Shown: positions 32,701 through 45,404 of the stretch, in pieces | Position numbering within the stretch: position 1 is the first letter of the stretch | Layout of the letters: every line of letters begins with the position of its first letter | Source: Azolla pinnata | Taxonomy: Eukaryota > Streptophyta > Polypodiopsida > Salviniales > Salviniaceae | Direction of reading: 5' to 3' | Length of the DNA: 52,552 nucleotides | NCBI GenBank assembly: GCA_037176905.1 | Contig: JBBBWG010029521.1 | Span: forward strand, 1-52,552 | The notes under the pieces: generated by a model | Told to the model about the DNA's origin: nothing | Databases searched by the model: none | Seen by the model: the letters and a program-made list of their open reading frames with translations, nothing else | Program-made: the position numbers and the translations under genes

Positions 32701-33199
32701 TTATTCTGTACAATCGGCGGCGGCGGCGGCGGCGCGTGGGTGTGGTGGGATGGTGAGCCCGAAGCCGTAAGGGAAGAGAGGGTCGTAGTTGGCATCGCCG
32801 ACGTTCATGGGCAGCTGGGCGACGCTGCGGAACCACGTCCTGGAGAGCTTCGCGGTGAAGGGGTGGTCGCCGAACAGAACGTCGGTGATGCCATTGGCCT
32901 GGGTGCCGGGGAACCACGCGACGACGGCGGCGTCGACGATGCGTAGGAGGGAAGGCTGGAGCAGCAGCGGGCGGCCCAGCATGAGCACCACAACGCAGCG
33001 CATGGCCGCGCACACGCGCTCCACCGTCGCCACGCTCCGCTCTGGGATCGCGAGGCTTGTGCTGTCGCCGTAGCTGTCTGCATACGGCATCTCGCCGATC
33101 GCCACGATGCCGTACGAGAAGCGGCTAGCCCTCAGAGACGCTACGTCCGGGAGAGCTTCGTCGTCGTAATACACGACGACTCCTCTGCTGCTGCTGCTC

Positions 33200-33234
<35 letters not shown>

Positions 33235-36220
33235 CTGTGGTGGCCTCCTTGTTTGCGTGCTCCGAACCGCCTCCAAAAGGGTCACACCCACTGTGATGTT
33301 GCCGCTCGATCCTTGCCAGCTCATCGTCCACCCCCCGCATTGCTTCCCGATGTCGTTCCCGTGGCTTCCCGCCACCACGATCTTCGGCGCGCTTCTGTCG
33401 AGCGGCAGCATCTGCGCCCCTCCCTCCGCCTCCCCGTTCTTCAAAAGCACCACCGATTTCCTCACCGCCTCCCTCGCCAGATCCCTGTGCTCCTGCTCCC
33501 CGACAAGAACAGACAAACCAAACAAATGGTCTTTTTCATCGGAATCGGGTCTCTCTCTCAACATGAGCTTTCCTTGTCCAACCGAAAAGAAAGAAAAGAA
33601 AGACATATTAATGTCTGCTTACGCCAAATACGACGACCCATAGATTGTAATATTCACATCCGCCCAATGTGTCAAACGTGGATATGCGATTGATAAGCGA
33701 ACGAATGCCGGTATTTTGTAAGTTACTTAGTAATTTCCATTTATTACTACTTACAAAGCCTGGCGCAGTGCTCAAAATAAAACGATTCTAGCTTATTCAC
33801 CCGCGTTCGAAGAAGCCGCCTTATTTTCTTCTATTACTTCTATTCCATATTTCAATCTTTTTGTGTAATTCGAATCATTTACAGAGCCTTTTTATCCTAT
33901 CAATTTCATTTTATGAAACGGCTGGGTTTGTTTCCATTTCATACTTTACACTCTCTTTTTCATTCTCGAATAATACTTTTATACTCGAACGCGAATGCAC
34001 GAATGTATTCTTCACCAAAATCTATCTGATACAATCCATGAGGCAAGAGCATGCATACAATATATTGTTATTTGTACAATTCCACTCATCCGCGAGAGCA
34101 CGAAGGACGATTACGAATACGATCATCGAAGGTAAAAACAAAAAAAAAAACATCCCGACGAAAAAACAAAACCAGGTCAGGTCTTCTGACCTGAGCGCCG
34201 ACCATAGCCGACATCGATCGGTTGCTGTACGGGTTCTCGAACAGACCCATCATGAACTTCACTCGCAGGATGCGCCGCACCGCATCGTGGATCCTGTCCA
34301 TGGAGATGGACCCCGAGTGGACCAGCTCCAGCATGTCCTTGAACAGCATACTGTAGTTGTAAGGCACCATCACCTGTCGTAAAAGCTTTCAGATGCGGGG
34401 GAGCACCGGGAACAAATGTTCCAGCAGAAGAAGCCATAAAATATACAAGTGCATCGGTTCGTTTCCTTACCATGTCGATGCCAGCATTGATGCCCTTCTC
34501 CACCGAGAACTTGTAGTTCTGCCCCCACGGATTCGTTATCCGGTCCAGTCCCTCCCAATCAGACAACACAAAGCCCTGTGTGGATGGAGCACAGCACACT
34601 GCATCAGAATCTGATGAGGAGGAACACTTCCCAGATTCAGCTGCAAACATTTTTTCGACTACTCCATTCTCTCGATGCCTCATATCTCTCGCTGAACGAA
34701 TGACCCATCAGGCTAACCTGGAAATTCAAGTGTTGCTTGAGGAATTGCGAGATCAAGAAGCGGTTCACGTGCATCTTCACTCCATTCCAGCTGCTGTACG
34801 AGATCATGATGGTCGATACCCCTTTCTTTATCGCTTCCACGTACGGCTGCATATGAATCCTGAGCAAATCTTCAAAGCTCGAAATCGTGTTCCCAGAGTC
34901 GATGCCACCAAATGTGCCCCCATCCCCCACATAATGCTTGGCTGTAGCTATGACATTGTGCCTGAAAATCGTGCAATAAAGAAGACGAGTTCGATAGGCA
35001 AAAAAGCCGTGGGAATGAATAATCTCTGACCAGTTCGACGGCTGATTCGAAGAAACAGTAGAGACTTACTGCCCAGCCATGAACGGAAAACCTTGCTGCG
35101 GAGGAGTTCCTTGCAAGCCCAAGATGACATCGGTCATGCTCTTGACCAGTTCTGGGTCTTCACCAAAGCTCTCAAAACATCGGCCCCAGCTCGGATGCCT
35201 GCAAATCTGGAACTCAACAACGCATGCAACATCTGATGTGCTGAAACCCCAAAACGGAACTCAAATACTTGGAAGATGGCCCGTCATTTGTGTAGATTGT
35301 GCAGTGTATTATGATGCTATTTCATGGGACGTATGCCGTGCATGCTGCACGATTCAAGAATTCTAAAGCATTTTCTATCTGTTGGTAATGTGGCATTATA
35401 AGCATTCCCAATTCCCAATCGAATGGGAAATGGGGTTTGTTTCCATACCGCGATGCAAGGAGACAAGACGTGATGCATGCCAGTTCCACGGACCTCGAGC
35501 GCAGTGGCCATTCCGATTCTCCTCACCAAGTCAGATTCTCTGCAGAGGGCAAAGCCGATACACAGCTTTGAGACGACAAAAATGCACAGGAAGAACACGC
35601 AGCAAAATCCTTCATGAATCCGCAGCTTCAAACAGTAAGATACAAGAGCAACAAAGAAAGAAAGAAAGAATGTGTGTCTTGCCTTGTGCAACCCAGGCCG
35701 ATGTTGTGCGGAAAAACTGTAGCCCCATACACGTTACTGTTGCCATGGCCTGCATCGATGCTATGGATCAAGGGTATACCTAGACGAGTCTCCAGGGCGG
35801 ATTTCTGGAAAGAGTCTACCATATCCATCCAATCTGTGGCGGACGCATTCTGGCCCAATCCATTGTCCGGCCCATAGACAATGCTTCCTAGCAGGAAAAC
35901 GAAGCAGAATCAGCCAAGATTTCGATCAGAGGAGGGGCAGGCAAGGACAGATCGATGTTCAGAAATGTCGCAGATGCGTGTATGCCAGAGATATATATAC
36001 ATATACCCACGAAGAAGCGGCGAATGACGGAGGCATTGGCGGCGGTGCGGTCGATCTGCAGCATCTGCCCGAGCTTCTCTTCCAGGGACATGCGACTGAG
36101 CAGGTCTTCGACCCTGTCCTCAACTGAGGCATGAGGATCCTTGTAGGAGGAAGAGGAGGAAGAGGAAGAGGAGAAGCCATGGCTGGAGAGCAGGAGCAGG
36201 AAGATGAGGAGCTTCAACAT
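32701..36220 (-). CDS. GH3 family beta-D-glucan exohydrolase / beta-glucosidase, eight exons
   Basis: Exons: 36220-36007, 35887-35683, 35539-35449, 35206-35070, 34961-34718, 34575-34471, 34373-34191, 33492-32701; the frame closes at 656 residues, close to the ~630 usual for plant exohydrolases. It should remove glucose from cell-wall beta-glucans in the apoplast. The start at 36220 gives a signal peptide ([16 protein letters not shown]). Visible motifs: SMEEK-type [45 protein letters not shown] (about 222-230), the nucleophile in [14 protein letters not shown] (Asp ~303) and the acid/base in [10 protein letters not shown] (Glu ~527). The C terminus has [20 protein letters not shown]. Between the two domains about 16 Ser, encoded by TCA repeats, replace a short loop. 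Intron 2 has a GC donor (AAG|GCAAGA). A 5' alternative start (36250) would lengthen the signal region. Confidence 0.94.
33200..33237 (-). repeat. TCA microsatellite encoding poly-Ser in GH3
   Basis: Eleven GAT units (TCA codons on the coding strand), extended by TCG and AGC codons, give about 16 consecutive serines in the linker before the second GH3 domain. Confidence 0.9.
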
Positions 36221-36239
36221 CAGAGCAAACACTGTTTGA

Positions 36240-36525
36240 AACACACACATACCATTCATACATCCATACATTCATACATGCATACACACACATGCATACA
36301 TCCATGCATCCATACATTCATACATACATACATTCATACATGCATACACACACATGCATACATCCATGCATCCACACACTCATACATACATACATTCATA
36401 CATTCATACATTCATGCCTTCATACATATACACACATGCATCCATTCATACTTTCAACACATTCACACACACACACATGCACCATGCATGCATGCACACC
36501 TGCATACATACATACATACATACTT
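36240..36525. repeat. CATA/TGCA/CACA-rich microsatellite upstream of GH3
   Basis: Nested (CATACATTCATACATG)n, (CACA)n and (TACA)n tracts cover nearly 290 bp right upstream of the GH3 start codon. Long ORFs of His/Thr/Ile/Tyr here are artefacts of the repeat. Confidence 0.9.
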
Positions 36526-37139
36526 CTTGTGGCTTTCAAAACCCTGGATTATCTGTCTTGAAGAATTTTGGAAACAGAATGTCGTGCTTGAGACGGATGA
36601 AGCTCGCTGGAAACGTATGGATCGCTGAAAACGGGTTATATTTATCTTATTGTATTCTGATGCCTGCCCCACACAAACCTTTTCTGATGATGGCCTTGTC
36701 CCGACTCGCTCTCTGTGGGCATTTTTCTGTCCTCTTGCTTTCTTGCCCTTCGATTTGTGAGAAAGATTTCAAAAGACATGGGCCAATGCTCGCAACTCCA
36801 GCTAGCTTTGCATCGCGATTGACTCCAGAGCCAAAAAGTTTACGAGCATCGATGGGGTAATTATGCCATGTAATGACCTCGAATATCAAAACGCTGCATC
36901 GTCCTAAATTTCTATTTATTGATGATCTAGATAGAAGAGCAAATGTGATGCCTAACGGTAGAGCGTCCAATGCCACAACATCCCTACCTAAACAACGAAT
37001 TGTTGATGTGGACAAGTGCATGGACTTGAGCATGGATAACATCCATCATGGATCAAACTGTTAAGGGTGGGTTATCGAAATACCGCTTTGTAAAATGGAT
37101 TAAATCAATCAATAATGGATGAGATAGTGATTTTGTGTC
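36526..37139. other. intergenic region
   Basis: No supported gene or element; presumably the GH3 promoter and beyond. Confidence 0.4.
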
Positions 37140-38180
37140 CAACTATAAATAATCATAGTTAGGGCCTTGGATACACCAACCGTGAACTAGGACTGAAGAC
37201 AAACGAAGAGGCTATAAGTGATGAGGTTACAAAATGGTGGAGCACGGATGAGTCTGGAAATTAGAAAATTAACACAAATATAAAAAATAAAAAGGAATAG
37301 GTTGAATAAAATGAGAAGAGTATATTAATGTACTAGTGACTAGTGTTTAATCCCTTAATAAGGATCGATTAGGTTACATACAAGTGTCTATAGTGTGAAC
37401 TAGGAATCTCGCGTGCATAATGAAATACAAACAAAAAATAATTTGCTAGCAAGAACTGAAGCTATTCTCAACAAAAAAGTGAGAAGTTGTCACCCACATG
37501 GGAACCAGGATGATGACAAACTGAAAACTCTAAAGGTTATGAACCATGGATGAAACTTAGAAGATGGTACTTGTAGGTTGTGATGATGATAATGACAAAA
37601 ACAAGGTGATGATGAAGATGAGACACTAGGCAAAGTAGTAACGATGAGGATGAAGGCTACGCAAAGTAGCAATGACTGTGACAATAGAGATAATAGTCAC
37701 AATTTTTTTGGGAATCAACTTTACTCAAATTGAAGCAAAGCAGCTGACAAAGGGTGGAGGCAAGGTGGTGTCTCTAGAAGCAAAGTTGACAAAGATGACA
37801 ATGTCTTTTGAAAGAAGTGATGGTGATGAAGAAGCCTCTAGAAGCAATGATGATGATGACAGTGTTTCTAGAAGCAAAGGCAGATGAGATAATGAAAGCA
37901 GGCTCTTACTTTTGGCGGAAGTGATTTAAATTGTCACGGACACACCAAATGTGCACTACGATAGAGATGGAATGATACGCATAAGAGGGATGAAGCTATA
38001 AATAATGGAATTATGAGTGACAAGGCTAAGAACTTAAGAAGTTGGGAGGGACATGAGAGCGTAAAAATAAGAGATGAAGATGAAGACAATATGAAATGGT
38101 AAGAGAAGATTAGGTTAATATATTTATTATTAACTGACATTAAATCCTTTGATAAAGACCGAAGAGGTTACAAGCTGCAT
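37140..38180 (+). repeat. diverged direct repeats of an unidentified element
   Basis: Segments at about 37190-37390 and 37940-38175 share, in order, GAAG.CTATAA.T.ATG, AGAAGA.TA...TTAATAT, TTAAATCC.TT.ATAA and GGTTACA.....G. They are separated by ~550 bp of GATG/GACAA-rich sequence. The arrangement suggests old LTRs or a tandem duplicate; no coding domain lies between them. Confidence 0.4.
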
Positions 38181-38447
38181 TTATAACATGGACTTCATGA
38201 AGTATATGCACGAAAATATTCTTGAACCTTTGTAACATTCTACAGGTATGTCACTATAAGGAGATTGTTAAAATAACAAGTACAATGTATATCAGCACAT
38301 GCTCATATTATAATAGTTGTGTATGATGCATTGTTTCTATGAGATTATAATTTGATCTTTACCGAATATACATCTTATGTCACTATATCGTGATATAGAG
38401 TTATTATGAAGTTTTGCAATAACTTATAGAACTATAAAATAGGTAAT

Positions 38448-39924
38448 GGGCGGAACACCTTAACAAACAAGCACTTATAGGTCACACTTTAAACCAAACA
38501 ATTTCCATATTAATTGTTTGGTTACACTAAGAGTGATCATAAAAGGGAGTTGTTGTGTGTGAGGTCGTCAGTCGGAACAAAGCACTAGCTCTCAGCAGTA
38601 TGGTGGAGGTGTCAAGAGGTAGGTCAGGACAAAGAAAAGATCAGATCTGAAGGAGGAGGCTTCAGATCTGGGTCGGTCAGAAGTGGCGGCAAAGACACAA
38701 GAGAGAGAGGGAGAGAGATATAGACACAATAATAGAAACCTCTATTAACTTGGAGTTGGAGCAACCAACTTTGGAGACCATACAAGCTTGGTATTTATAC
38801 CCCCAAGCTAGGGCACAAGCCTTTTCGGCATATTACAAATATGATCCGTTCACTTATGGACAGTGTGAACATGACCATTAGATTTCCGCATTCGACAGGA
38901 GTCATATCTTGAAGACATCCGGCTGCCAAGAAGTATTGGGATGAGTTTGAAATTGCTGACATTATGTTGGAAAAGTTTTGGTCTAGAATTTGGAATGTAT
39001 TTTATGCAAGGAAGAATTCAGTTTTTCAATCACACTTAGCATTGCATGTAGGATGTTGGGCGAGAGAATTTGGAGCTGAGTTAGTACGTGCTTTTTATGG
39101 ATGTTTGCAAGAATCTCAGAAGCATGTTTTGTGGGAATGTTTGGCAACTCAAGAGGTTTGGTTGAGAGTTTTGAGACTTTTCTTTTATTTGCCAAGTGAT
39201 TTTGTATTCACATGGGGTGCAGTTACTTGGGGAGAGTTGACTGGGCAGCCAACACTATATGAGAACCAATGGCACCAAACATCATATCAGTTTTCTTGCA
39301 GCGCCTTGTACCAGAAATAGTGGATAGTCGGTGACAAGTTATATCGGTTGTGACCATGTGAACTTTGTGGAAGGTGAAATGTTTAATGGTTTTGTAGGAT
39401 ATACAATGCACACTATCAAAAGTATCTAAGAAATCTGATCAGAAGTTATTCATTCTCTTAAGTCAAATCTGGATAATTTTAGTGGGCAGTCTAATAAAGT
39501 ACTAAGAAGAAGCCAGAAGTTTTTGAAGATTTGGTCAGTCTTTCCCTGTTTTCAACAGACACATCAAAGTATTTCTTGGTGCTTTCAAGCGCTAAGATTT
39601 CTTTTCCTTACGCCCATTATGTGACTGGAGAATAATTAATTGGAGGGGGCCGTCATTGACTTTGTGAAGGTGTTGTGTTTTTTTTGTACATCATATTGGG
39701 TTTTGTTATAAGTTTTGTATTTAACCATTTGGGTTTCAGTTTGTTCACTAATCGAAGAATATATTTTATTTGAAAACAAAAAGAGGGGTTATATGGTAAT
39801 GTAATGGAACAATGAATTAGTTCATGGGCGAAACGCCTTACAAAACCAACGCTTTGATTAATCGTGCTTTAGACAAAACCATTTTGTATTTAATAATTTG
39901 GTTATAGTAAGAGTGATCATAGAA
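38448..39924 (+). repeat. diverged direct repeats flanking a LINE remnant
   Basis: About 100 bp at 38448-38546 recurs at 39826-39924, offset 1378: GGGCG.AAC.CCTTA, AA..TT..TATT..T..TTTGGTTA and AAGAGTGATCATA. Between them are a minus-strand TATAAATA (38799-38792) in an LTR-like context and the LINE remnant. Confidence 0.5.
38940..39320 (+). mobile_element. LINE remnant: zf-RVT region at the end of a reverse transcriptase
   Basis: The translation contains FWSRIWNVFYARKN and then CLQESQKHVLWECLATQEVW followed by LRVLRLFF and FTWGAVTWGEL. This has the C...E..H.LWEC..(A/S)QEVW layout of the zinc-binding zf-RVT region of plant non-LTR retrotransposons. One expected cysteine of the first CxxC is missing and a stop follows at 39318-39320. 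No catalytic RT block was recognised around it, so it is a short dead fragment. Confidence 0.6.
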
Positions 39925-41809
39925 GATAAGGTTCCACAAGACAGTAGATGATCCAAACCCAATGCAAGACTTATTTTTCATACTTTACTTGTAGATGATA
40001 TGGTATATATTATTTTGGTAGAATGCTGATGCTCAGCAATAGGTTTGAATCATGTGCATTGCTGTAATCAATTTGTTCGATGATAATGTTTCATATATTT
40101 TCTAGTAGAGTGTAAGGCCCTATCCATCTGTTCATATCCTCATTATAAAGTCCTCCTTATTCACCTCTTTCCAATTTTGCTCCAATGTTGAGATGATGTG
40201 CTTGGTTCATTCCTAAAATTTCCGGTCAATGTGTGCATGACTGATTTGTGGAATTGCTTACCTTGGTCTGCTAAAGTTCAATTTATGGAGCGAGTCTTGC
40301 GGCAAGTTTTGTTTCCATTGAGTCGATTGATAGCGATGTTACTTTTTCCTAACATGTCAAGACATTGGCCTCTGAGTCGGGAACCTTACAGAAAGGTAAT
40401 ATATTGCAATGTTGAACCCGGGTTCCACTACCGTAGTGATTCTGTCCATGATCTTCGTTCTCAATGAAAGATTGGACAATAGATGTCAATATATATCCAT
40501 GGAAACATATTTTGCATGCGGGCCCGCCACGATCACCATCAAGACCGATCAGAAGATCGAGCCATATCGGGCTTTTTCTTTTTCAATATTTACTATATAG
40601 ACCTTGGACTACTGTTTGATTCTCGGAATATTTCGTCCAAGATGTGAATCGATTAGGCCTCTTTTTGGCAGCATCGATTCTAGGCAGACCCACCAGCATC
40701 AGTAAAACCGTAGGGAAAAGCATGCCAAATACATTTCCCGCATATATGCCTGTATCCAAAAGCTGCAGTGGAAGAGATCGGGGATCTAACGATCAGGCGA
40801 GTTTGGAGAAAAAAGCCTGTTGACTGTATATGTTGTACATGGTAGAGCAGACTTGTATTTTCGAGGGATGCAGTCAAGCGTCGATAGAGAGGCCGATTGG
40901 CCCCAGGAGAAGAGACAGGAAGACTAGCCCCGAATTCGCTTCTTTGCACTGATTCAATTGACTCGACATTCGGTGGTTGAGATGGGTGGGTGCCATGAAT
41001 GCGATGAATTGGTCAAGATGACCACCCCATTCTTGCCTGATTCCGCTCTGCTCTTGCTCAGCTTCAGCTTCAGCTTCAGCGCTGCTTTTCTGTGATCGGA
41101 TGGCATCATCGGCATCGTTAGTTTAATCGATAGCTCTGGCTCGAGCAGATTATCATCGTAGCAGTAACAATGCCCGAATCGGTTCCAATCAGAAGCTGAT
41201 AAAATCACCGCCCGATACAGAGAGGCGAACAATGCCCGAATCATATCCAATCGGAAGCTGATATAAATCACACCGATCGATCGAAGCTCGCAAAAGCAGA
41301 TGCACATGATTTTTTTCTTCAGACTCTAGGAGTAGAAAGAAAACAAAAACAAAAGAAAAAAAATCATTGGAAATGATATGCATAACAACAGCAACAACAT
41401 AAGGAACAATAAGAAAAGAATTATTATTATTTATTAATTTGGTGGGTCCTCAGAGCTTCGTCAAACAGAAATCTCTCCTTTTCTTCTCCAAAGAGTTCAC
41501 AATGATTTTCTTGTGACACTTTGCGGGGTCTGTCTGAGCTATCTCTGGTAAGCTCTCTCTCCTTCTCTCTCTGCTTCTGTCATGTTGCCATGGCTTCCTT
41601 GCCTCCAACAGACACAGAATCATGTTGCTTGTTTCTGTTTGTGTGTGTACATTTGTTAATTTCTGTGCTTCCATGGAAATCTTCTCTTTGTTTCAGGCAC
41701 ACACAAACACAGTCTCCCTCTCTCAGACACAATTCTCTCATTGTATGCATCTAGAAACCGTCAGATTGCTTTTTCCCTGATTTTGGTTCTGTCTTCTTGA
41801 CTTAGACCT
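39925..41809. other. intergenic region
   Basis: AT-rich at first, more GC-balanced after 40600. There is a ~62-bp tandem duplication (41167 and 41229, ACAATGCCCGAATC) and a CTTCAG run near 41056-41080. From about 41550 the sequence is probably promoter or leader of the RING-H2 gene. No gene supported; an ORF at 40198-40467 has no recognisable motif. Confidence 0.45.
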
Positions 41810-41933
41810 TTGAATTTGACAAAGAACCGGGCGCCCAGATACGTAATTGGGAAAGCTGAAATCAAGGGGATCAAAAGAGGGGCGAGGAGGAGGAGAAGGG
41901 GAAGAAGACGAAGGAGGAGGAGGAGAAATAAAC

Positions 41934-41948
41934 ATGAAGAGGAACTAA
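41934..41948 (+). other. short uORF in the RING-H2 gene leader
   Basis: ATG AAG AGG AAC TAA lies in a purine-rich leader 131 bp before the RING-H2 start codon. It is the kind of short upstream ORF that can reduce translation; transcription across it is assumed. Confidence 0.3.
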
Positions 41949-42079
41949 GAACCAATACAGAGCCAAAGGAAGCGCCTGGAGAGGAAAGCAAGGGCGGGCG
42001 GAAAACAAAGGCCAAAAGGAAACGGCAAAGAAACCTGGAGCAGGAGCTAAGATAGTAAAGGAAGAGTAAATAAGAAGCT

Positions 42080-43886
42080 ATGTCGGACTCACAATCGCAA
42101 GGCTCTGTAAGCAGAGATGATGATGATGATGTTGTGAGAGATTTCCAAGTGAGGCTCTACCAAGCAACAATCTTTGCAACTCCTATTATCTTCGGTGCAA
42201 TGCTGGTGGTCCTGCTGTGCTTGCTTTACGTTAAGAGGCGAAGGGGCAGTATGGTTGATCACATTCGCGGCCAGGGCCGTTTGCAGCAAAACCAAATGCT
42301 CAGAGGATCTCTGGTATTAGCCTACTTACTTTATCACAAGTTTTCTGCTTTTCTTCTTTTTCTTTCTTGATCTTCAAGTGGGGAAGGAAACCTCAAATCT
42401 ACGTATATATTTGCTTCAAAAGCATCAGGCTGTCCAATGGCTTTTTGTTTTCCATCAGTATCTTCCATGTGCTTTCAGTAGGTAACTCTTGCTTCCAAAA
42501 CTACGTGTGTAGATTCCTCATCTTCTATTCTTCGTAGGCTGTTCAGCAAAGGAAGGCATAAATTGCAAGGACAGTTTGTGTGAATTTTGTATATGGTTGA
42601 CGTGAATCCTTTCATCTGCTATTGAATATATTTGGATCATTCCAGCGATTAGATTAGAACACCAGGATAGCAGCAAAGGCAAGGACAAGTTATGAGAACT
42701 TGTATAAATGGTGGAAATACATCATGTCATCTTTAGTTGCCATGGGATCATGTGAATGGTTACACCAAATTTTCATGATACCTAATTTTTATTAATTTAG
42801 TGTAGTACATGTGGCCAGTGTAGAACCGTTTATGTTGGCATATTTCACAGAAGATTATATATACATTTCTCAAGTACGAAAAATATGACACTATGCAAAT
42901 TCTATATATCAAAGCAAGGGAATCACGAGGAAAAGAAGACTTGCATAATGATTTTGCATGAATCACATAGTTTCGCTATTTAATCTCTTGACTATATGCA
43001 TTTGTAAGAGTTTTAGACAAGCCGGAAAATATGCATTCCCTGTTCTACAATCGAAATTGTGGGCTGAAATGTGTCTTTTCTTGGTGACATAACTACCATG
43101 CGAAATGGGCAGTTCTTTTTATAGTTAACATATGTATGGCATGAATTTTATCACTGATTTCTTATGTAGGTTAGTGAAAAAAAGCTGGAAAAACATTAGG
43201 TTTGAAAAGAGTATCACTTGCTTGCTTATCAAACTCTCATGCGATGGTTAACATATTACTTTTATTGTTTTCTTGGCTCTTTTTTCAGTCTCAACATGAG
43301 GAAGGCCTTAGCAAGTCATTCAGAGAAAAGCTTCCGGTTGTGCTTTATGATGATAAAGCACCACCACCTGGCTTCCAAGATTCACAGTAAGTGCTTGAAA
43401 GAAAGGAGGGCGGGGCTAATTTCTTAATTTTCGTAGATCTTGACTTCATGGCTTTAATCCTCATTTCTGGGGTGAAAACTGAAATGGTTAAATGCATGCT
43501 GAGACATATATTCTAAAAAGGAGTTGATATAGAATTGGTTTCATTAACTGTGTAGGTGTGTGGTATGCTTGAGTGATTTTCTCGTTGATGAGAAGGTAAA
43601 GCAATTGCCAGCATGCAATCACTCTTTTCATGCACATTGCATCGATGAGTGGCTGGGGAAGCATGCAACATGTCCGATCTGCCGTACGACCCTTGCTAAA
43701 GAAGAGATCAGTATCGCGATGGGATTGTGGAGCGCCAGAAACGGAGAACGATTAGTATGGGAAGACAGGGTTGTCAATGGAGTTCCGAGCCAAGCCTCTT
43801 TCACCAGAATAGATATGTTGAATACTACAAGCACAAGAGGCAGTACACCCTCTAGTGAGGTAACACTTGATATGGATCGAAGCTAA
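42080..43886 (+). CDS. ATL-type RING-H2 E3 ubiquitin ligase, three exons
   Basis: Exons 42080-42313, 43289-43386, 43556-43886; 220 residues. A single membrane segment (about residues 27-50, IFATPIIFGAMLVVLLCLLY) follows an Asp-rich N terminus and precedes a basic KRRRG. The GLSKSFREKLPVVLY block is the GLD-like motif of ATLs. The RING-H2 spans about residues 112-153 with all eight ligands: C-x2-C, C-N-H, H-x2-C and C-P-I-C, plus the conserved Trp (DEWLGKHATCPIC). The second intron joins CA|G TGT, restoring the Gln before the first Cys. It most resembles the Arabidopsis ATL7/ATL58/ATL59 group. It should be a membrane-anchored E3; the substrate is unknown. Confidence 0.93.
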
Positions 43887-44608
43887 TGTTCGTGGTGTCG
43901 AGGTTCGAAACCAAAAACACAGGGAATCATATGATGATTTTATGAGGATGTTTAGTTGTGCTGAACAGCCGTCTGATGGGGTAAATGCCCTTTCCGACCC
44001 CCATATCTGGTTATTTTGGTTTTGAATCCTGCCATTCAAGATCAGCTTGATTGATGGAGGTCTGGCATTACAAAAAAACAAAAACAAAAGAAACCCTTAT
44101 CACCTGCTGTTGTGATCATTGGAGTTCTCGCATTAGAAAAGAACAAAAATCACAAAAAAAGAGCCCATATCACTTGCTGTTGTAAGATGGCAAAATTGTA
44201 TCGTAGGAATCGACGTGCCCATCCTTCTCGTTTTTGGTCTCTTCTGATCTATTTGGGAGGATGTGACATGGCTGATGACAGGCTTTCTGAAGTTCGTGGA
44301 TGAAATCCGCGACAGAAAATCGTTACTGGAAAGCCGTTCTCAATGTAAAACAAAAAGAAGCAAAAAAACAACGGTGGAGCATGTATAAAACTTCTGTTGG
44401 AAATACAGCAAAGAGAGAATCTTTGGGTGTTTGAATCTATGGCTCCTGTTCTTTTACCATCTTCAACATTAATGTTATGGGTGGTAAATGTGAATATATG
44501 GGTGTTTGAATGTTTTCTTATCGTTAACATTTTGGGTGGTGTTATTGGAATTTATTCATACATATGTTTAAGATATAATAAAATAAGATTGAAATCAATT
44601 AAGAATTT
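43887..44608. other. 3' flank of RING-H2 gene and spacer
   Basis: No gene. A ~65-bp diverged tandem duplication (about 44056-44188) shares GGAG.TCT.GCATTA and TATCAC.TGCTGTTGT. Confidence 0.5.
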
Positions 44609-44681
44609 GCGCTTGTAGCTCAGTGGATGGAGCGTTTGCTTCCGAAGCAAAAAGTCGTAGGTTCGACCCCTACCAGGCGCA
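44609..44681 (+). tRNA. tRNA-Arg(CCG)
   Basis: A 73-nt cloverleaf with no intron: acceptor GCGCTTG/CAGGCGC with one G-U pair, D stem GCTC/GAGC, anticodon stem TTTGC/GCAAA with loop TTCCGAA (anticodon CCG, codon CGG), T arm GTAGG TTCGACC CCTAC, discriminator A. Internal A and B box sequences are intact. It is a nuclear, cytosolic-type tRNA. A run of five T occurs only at about 44716, so the Pol III trailer would be ~30 nt. Confidence 0.95.
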
Positions 44682-45404
44682 CTCTTTATAATTCACTCTT
44701 GAGTATTCTTCAGCCTTTTTCTCATTTATTTTCTCATTTATTCCTCCAAGCGTATACCAACATATTTTCTCATTTATTTCTCTTCAACTGGATTATGCCC
44801 CCCTTTTTTTTGGGTTTCTTCTTTTTTATTGGCAATTCAATCGATCACACAATCTAGCCACAAGTCAGTGCGATTAGAAATCAACTCGAAAAGCTTTAGA
44901 GATGAATTAAATCAGCACTCTGCTAATCAATTCAATTATTAGAAACGAAGCAATTCATATGCAATTGAACGATCTTAGTTCATTAATCGAGCTTGGATGA
45001 TCCTCATGTGCTCAATTTCTCATTATAGATGTGCTCTAAACCCTAAATGAATATATAGGATTTCGGACACACACACACATACATACATACTTATGTATGT
45101 CTATTTTTTCAAACTATATGTTCTTTATGTATATTTTTGCTCGTATGCATGTTTTGTATGCAGTATCTGCACTATATATGAATTGTATGCATGTTTATAT
45201 GTGATCTTGTTTTTAAAGTCAAAACACAAGATAATGATCATAGATAGAGCTACAAATACAATTTTATATGGTATTTTTAGTTACTCTTCAAAGATCATTG
45301 AGCATATCCATTTGATTTTCTTTGTCTCAATCATGTATTTAGTCTCTAGGTATATTTGTTGAGTAATTTCTTTAGATGTCACAGAAAACCATATCATGGC
45401 CTTG
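44682..45404. other. AT-rich spacer
   Basis: No gene. It has a CCCTAAA pair near 45040 and a CA/CATA microsatellite at 45068-45091. Confidence 0.45.

Noticed and set aside
36120..36860. Repetitive IHTYIHSYIH-type ORFs
   Set aside because: Microsatellite translation upstream of the GH3 gene.
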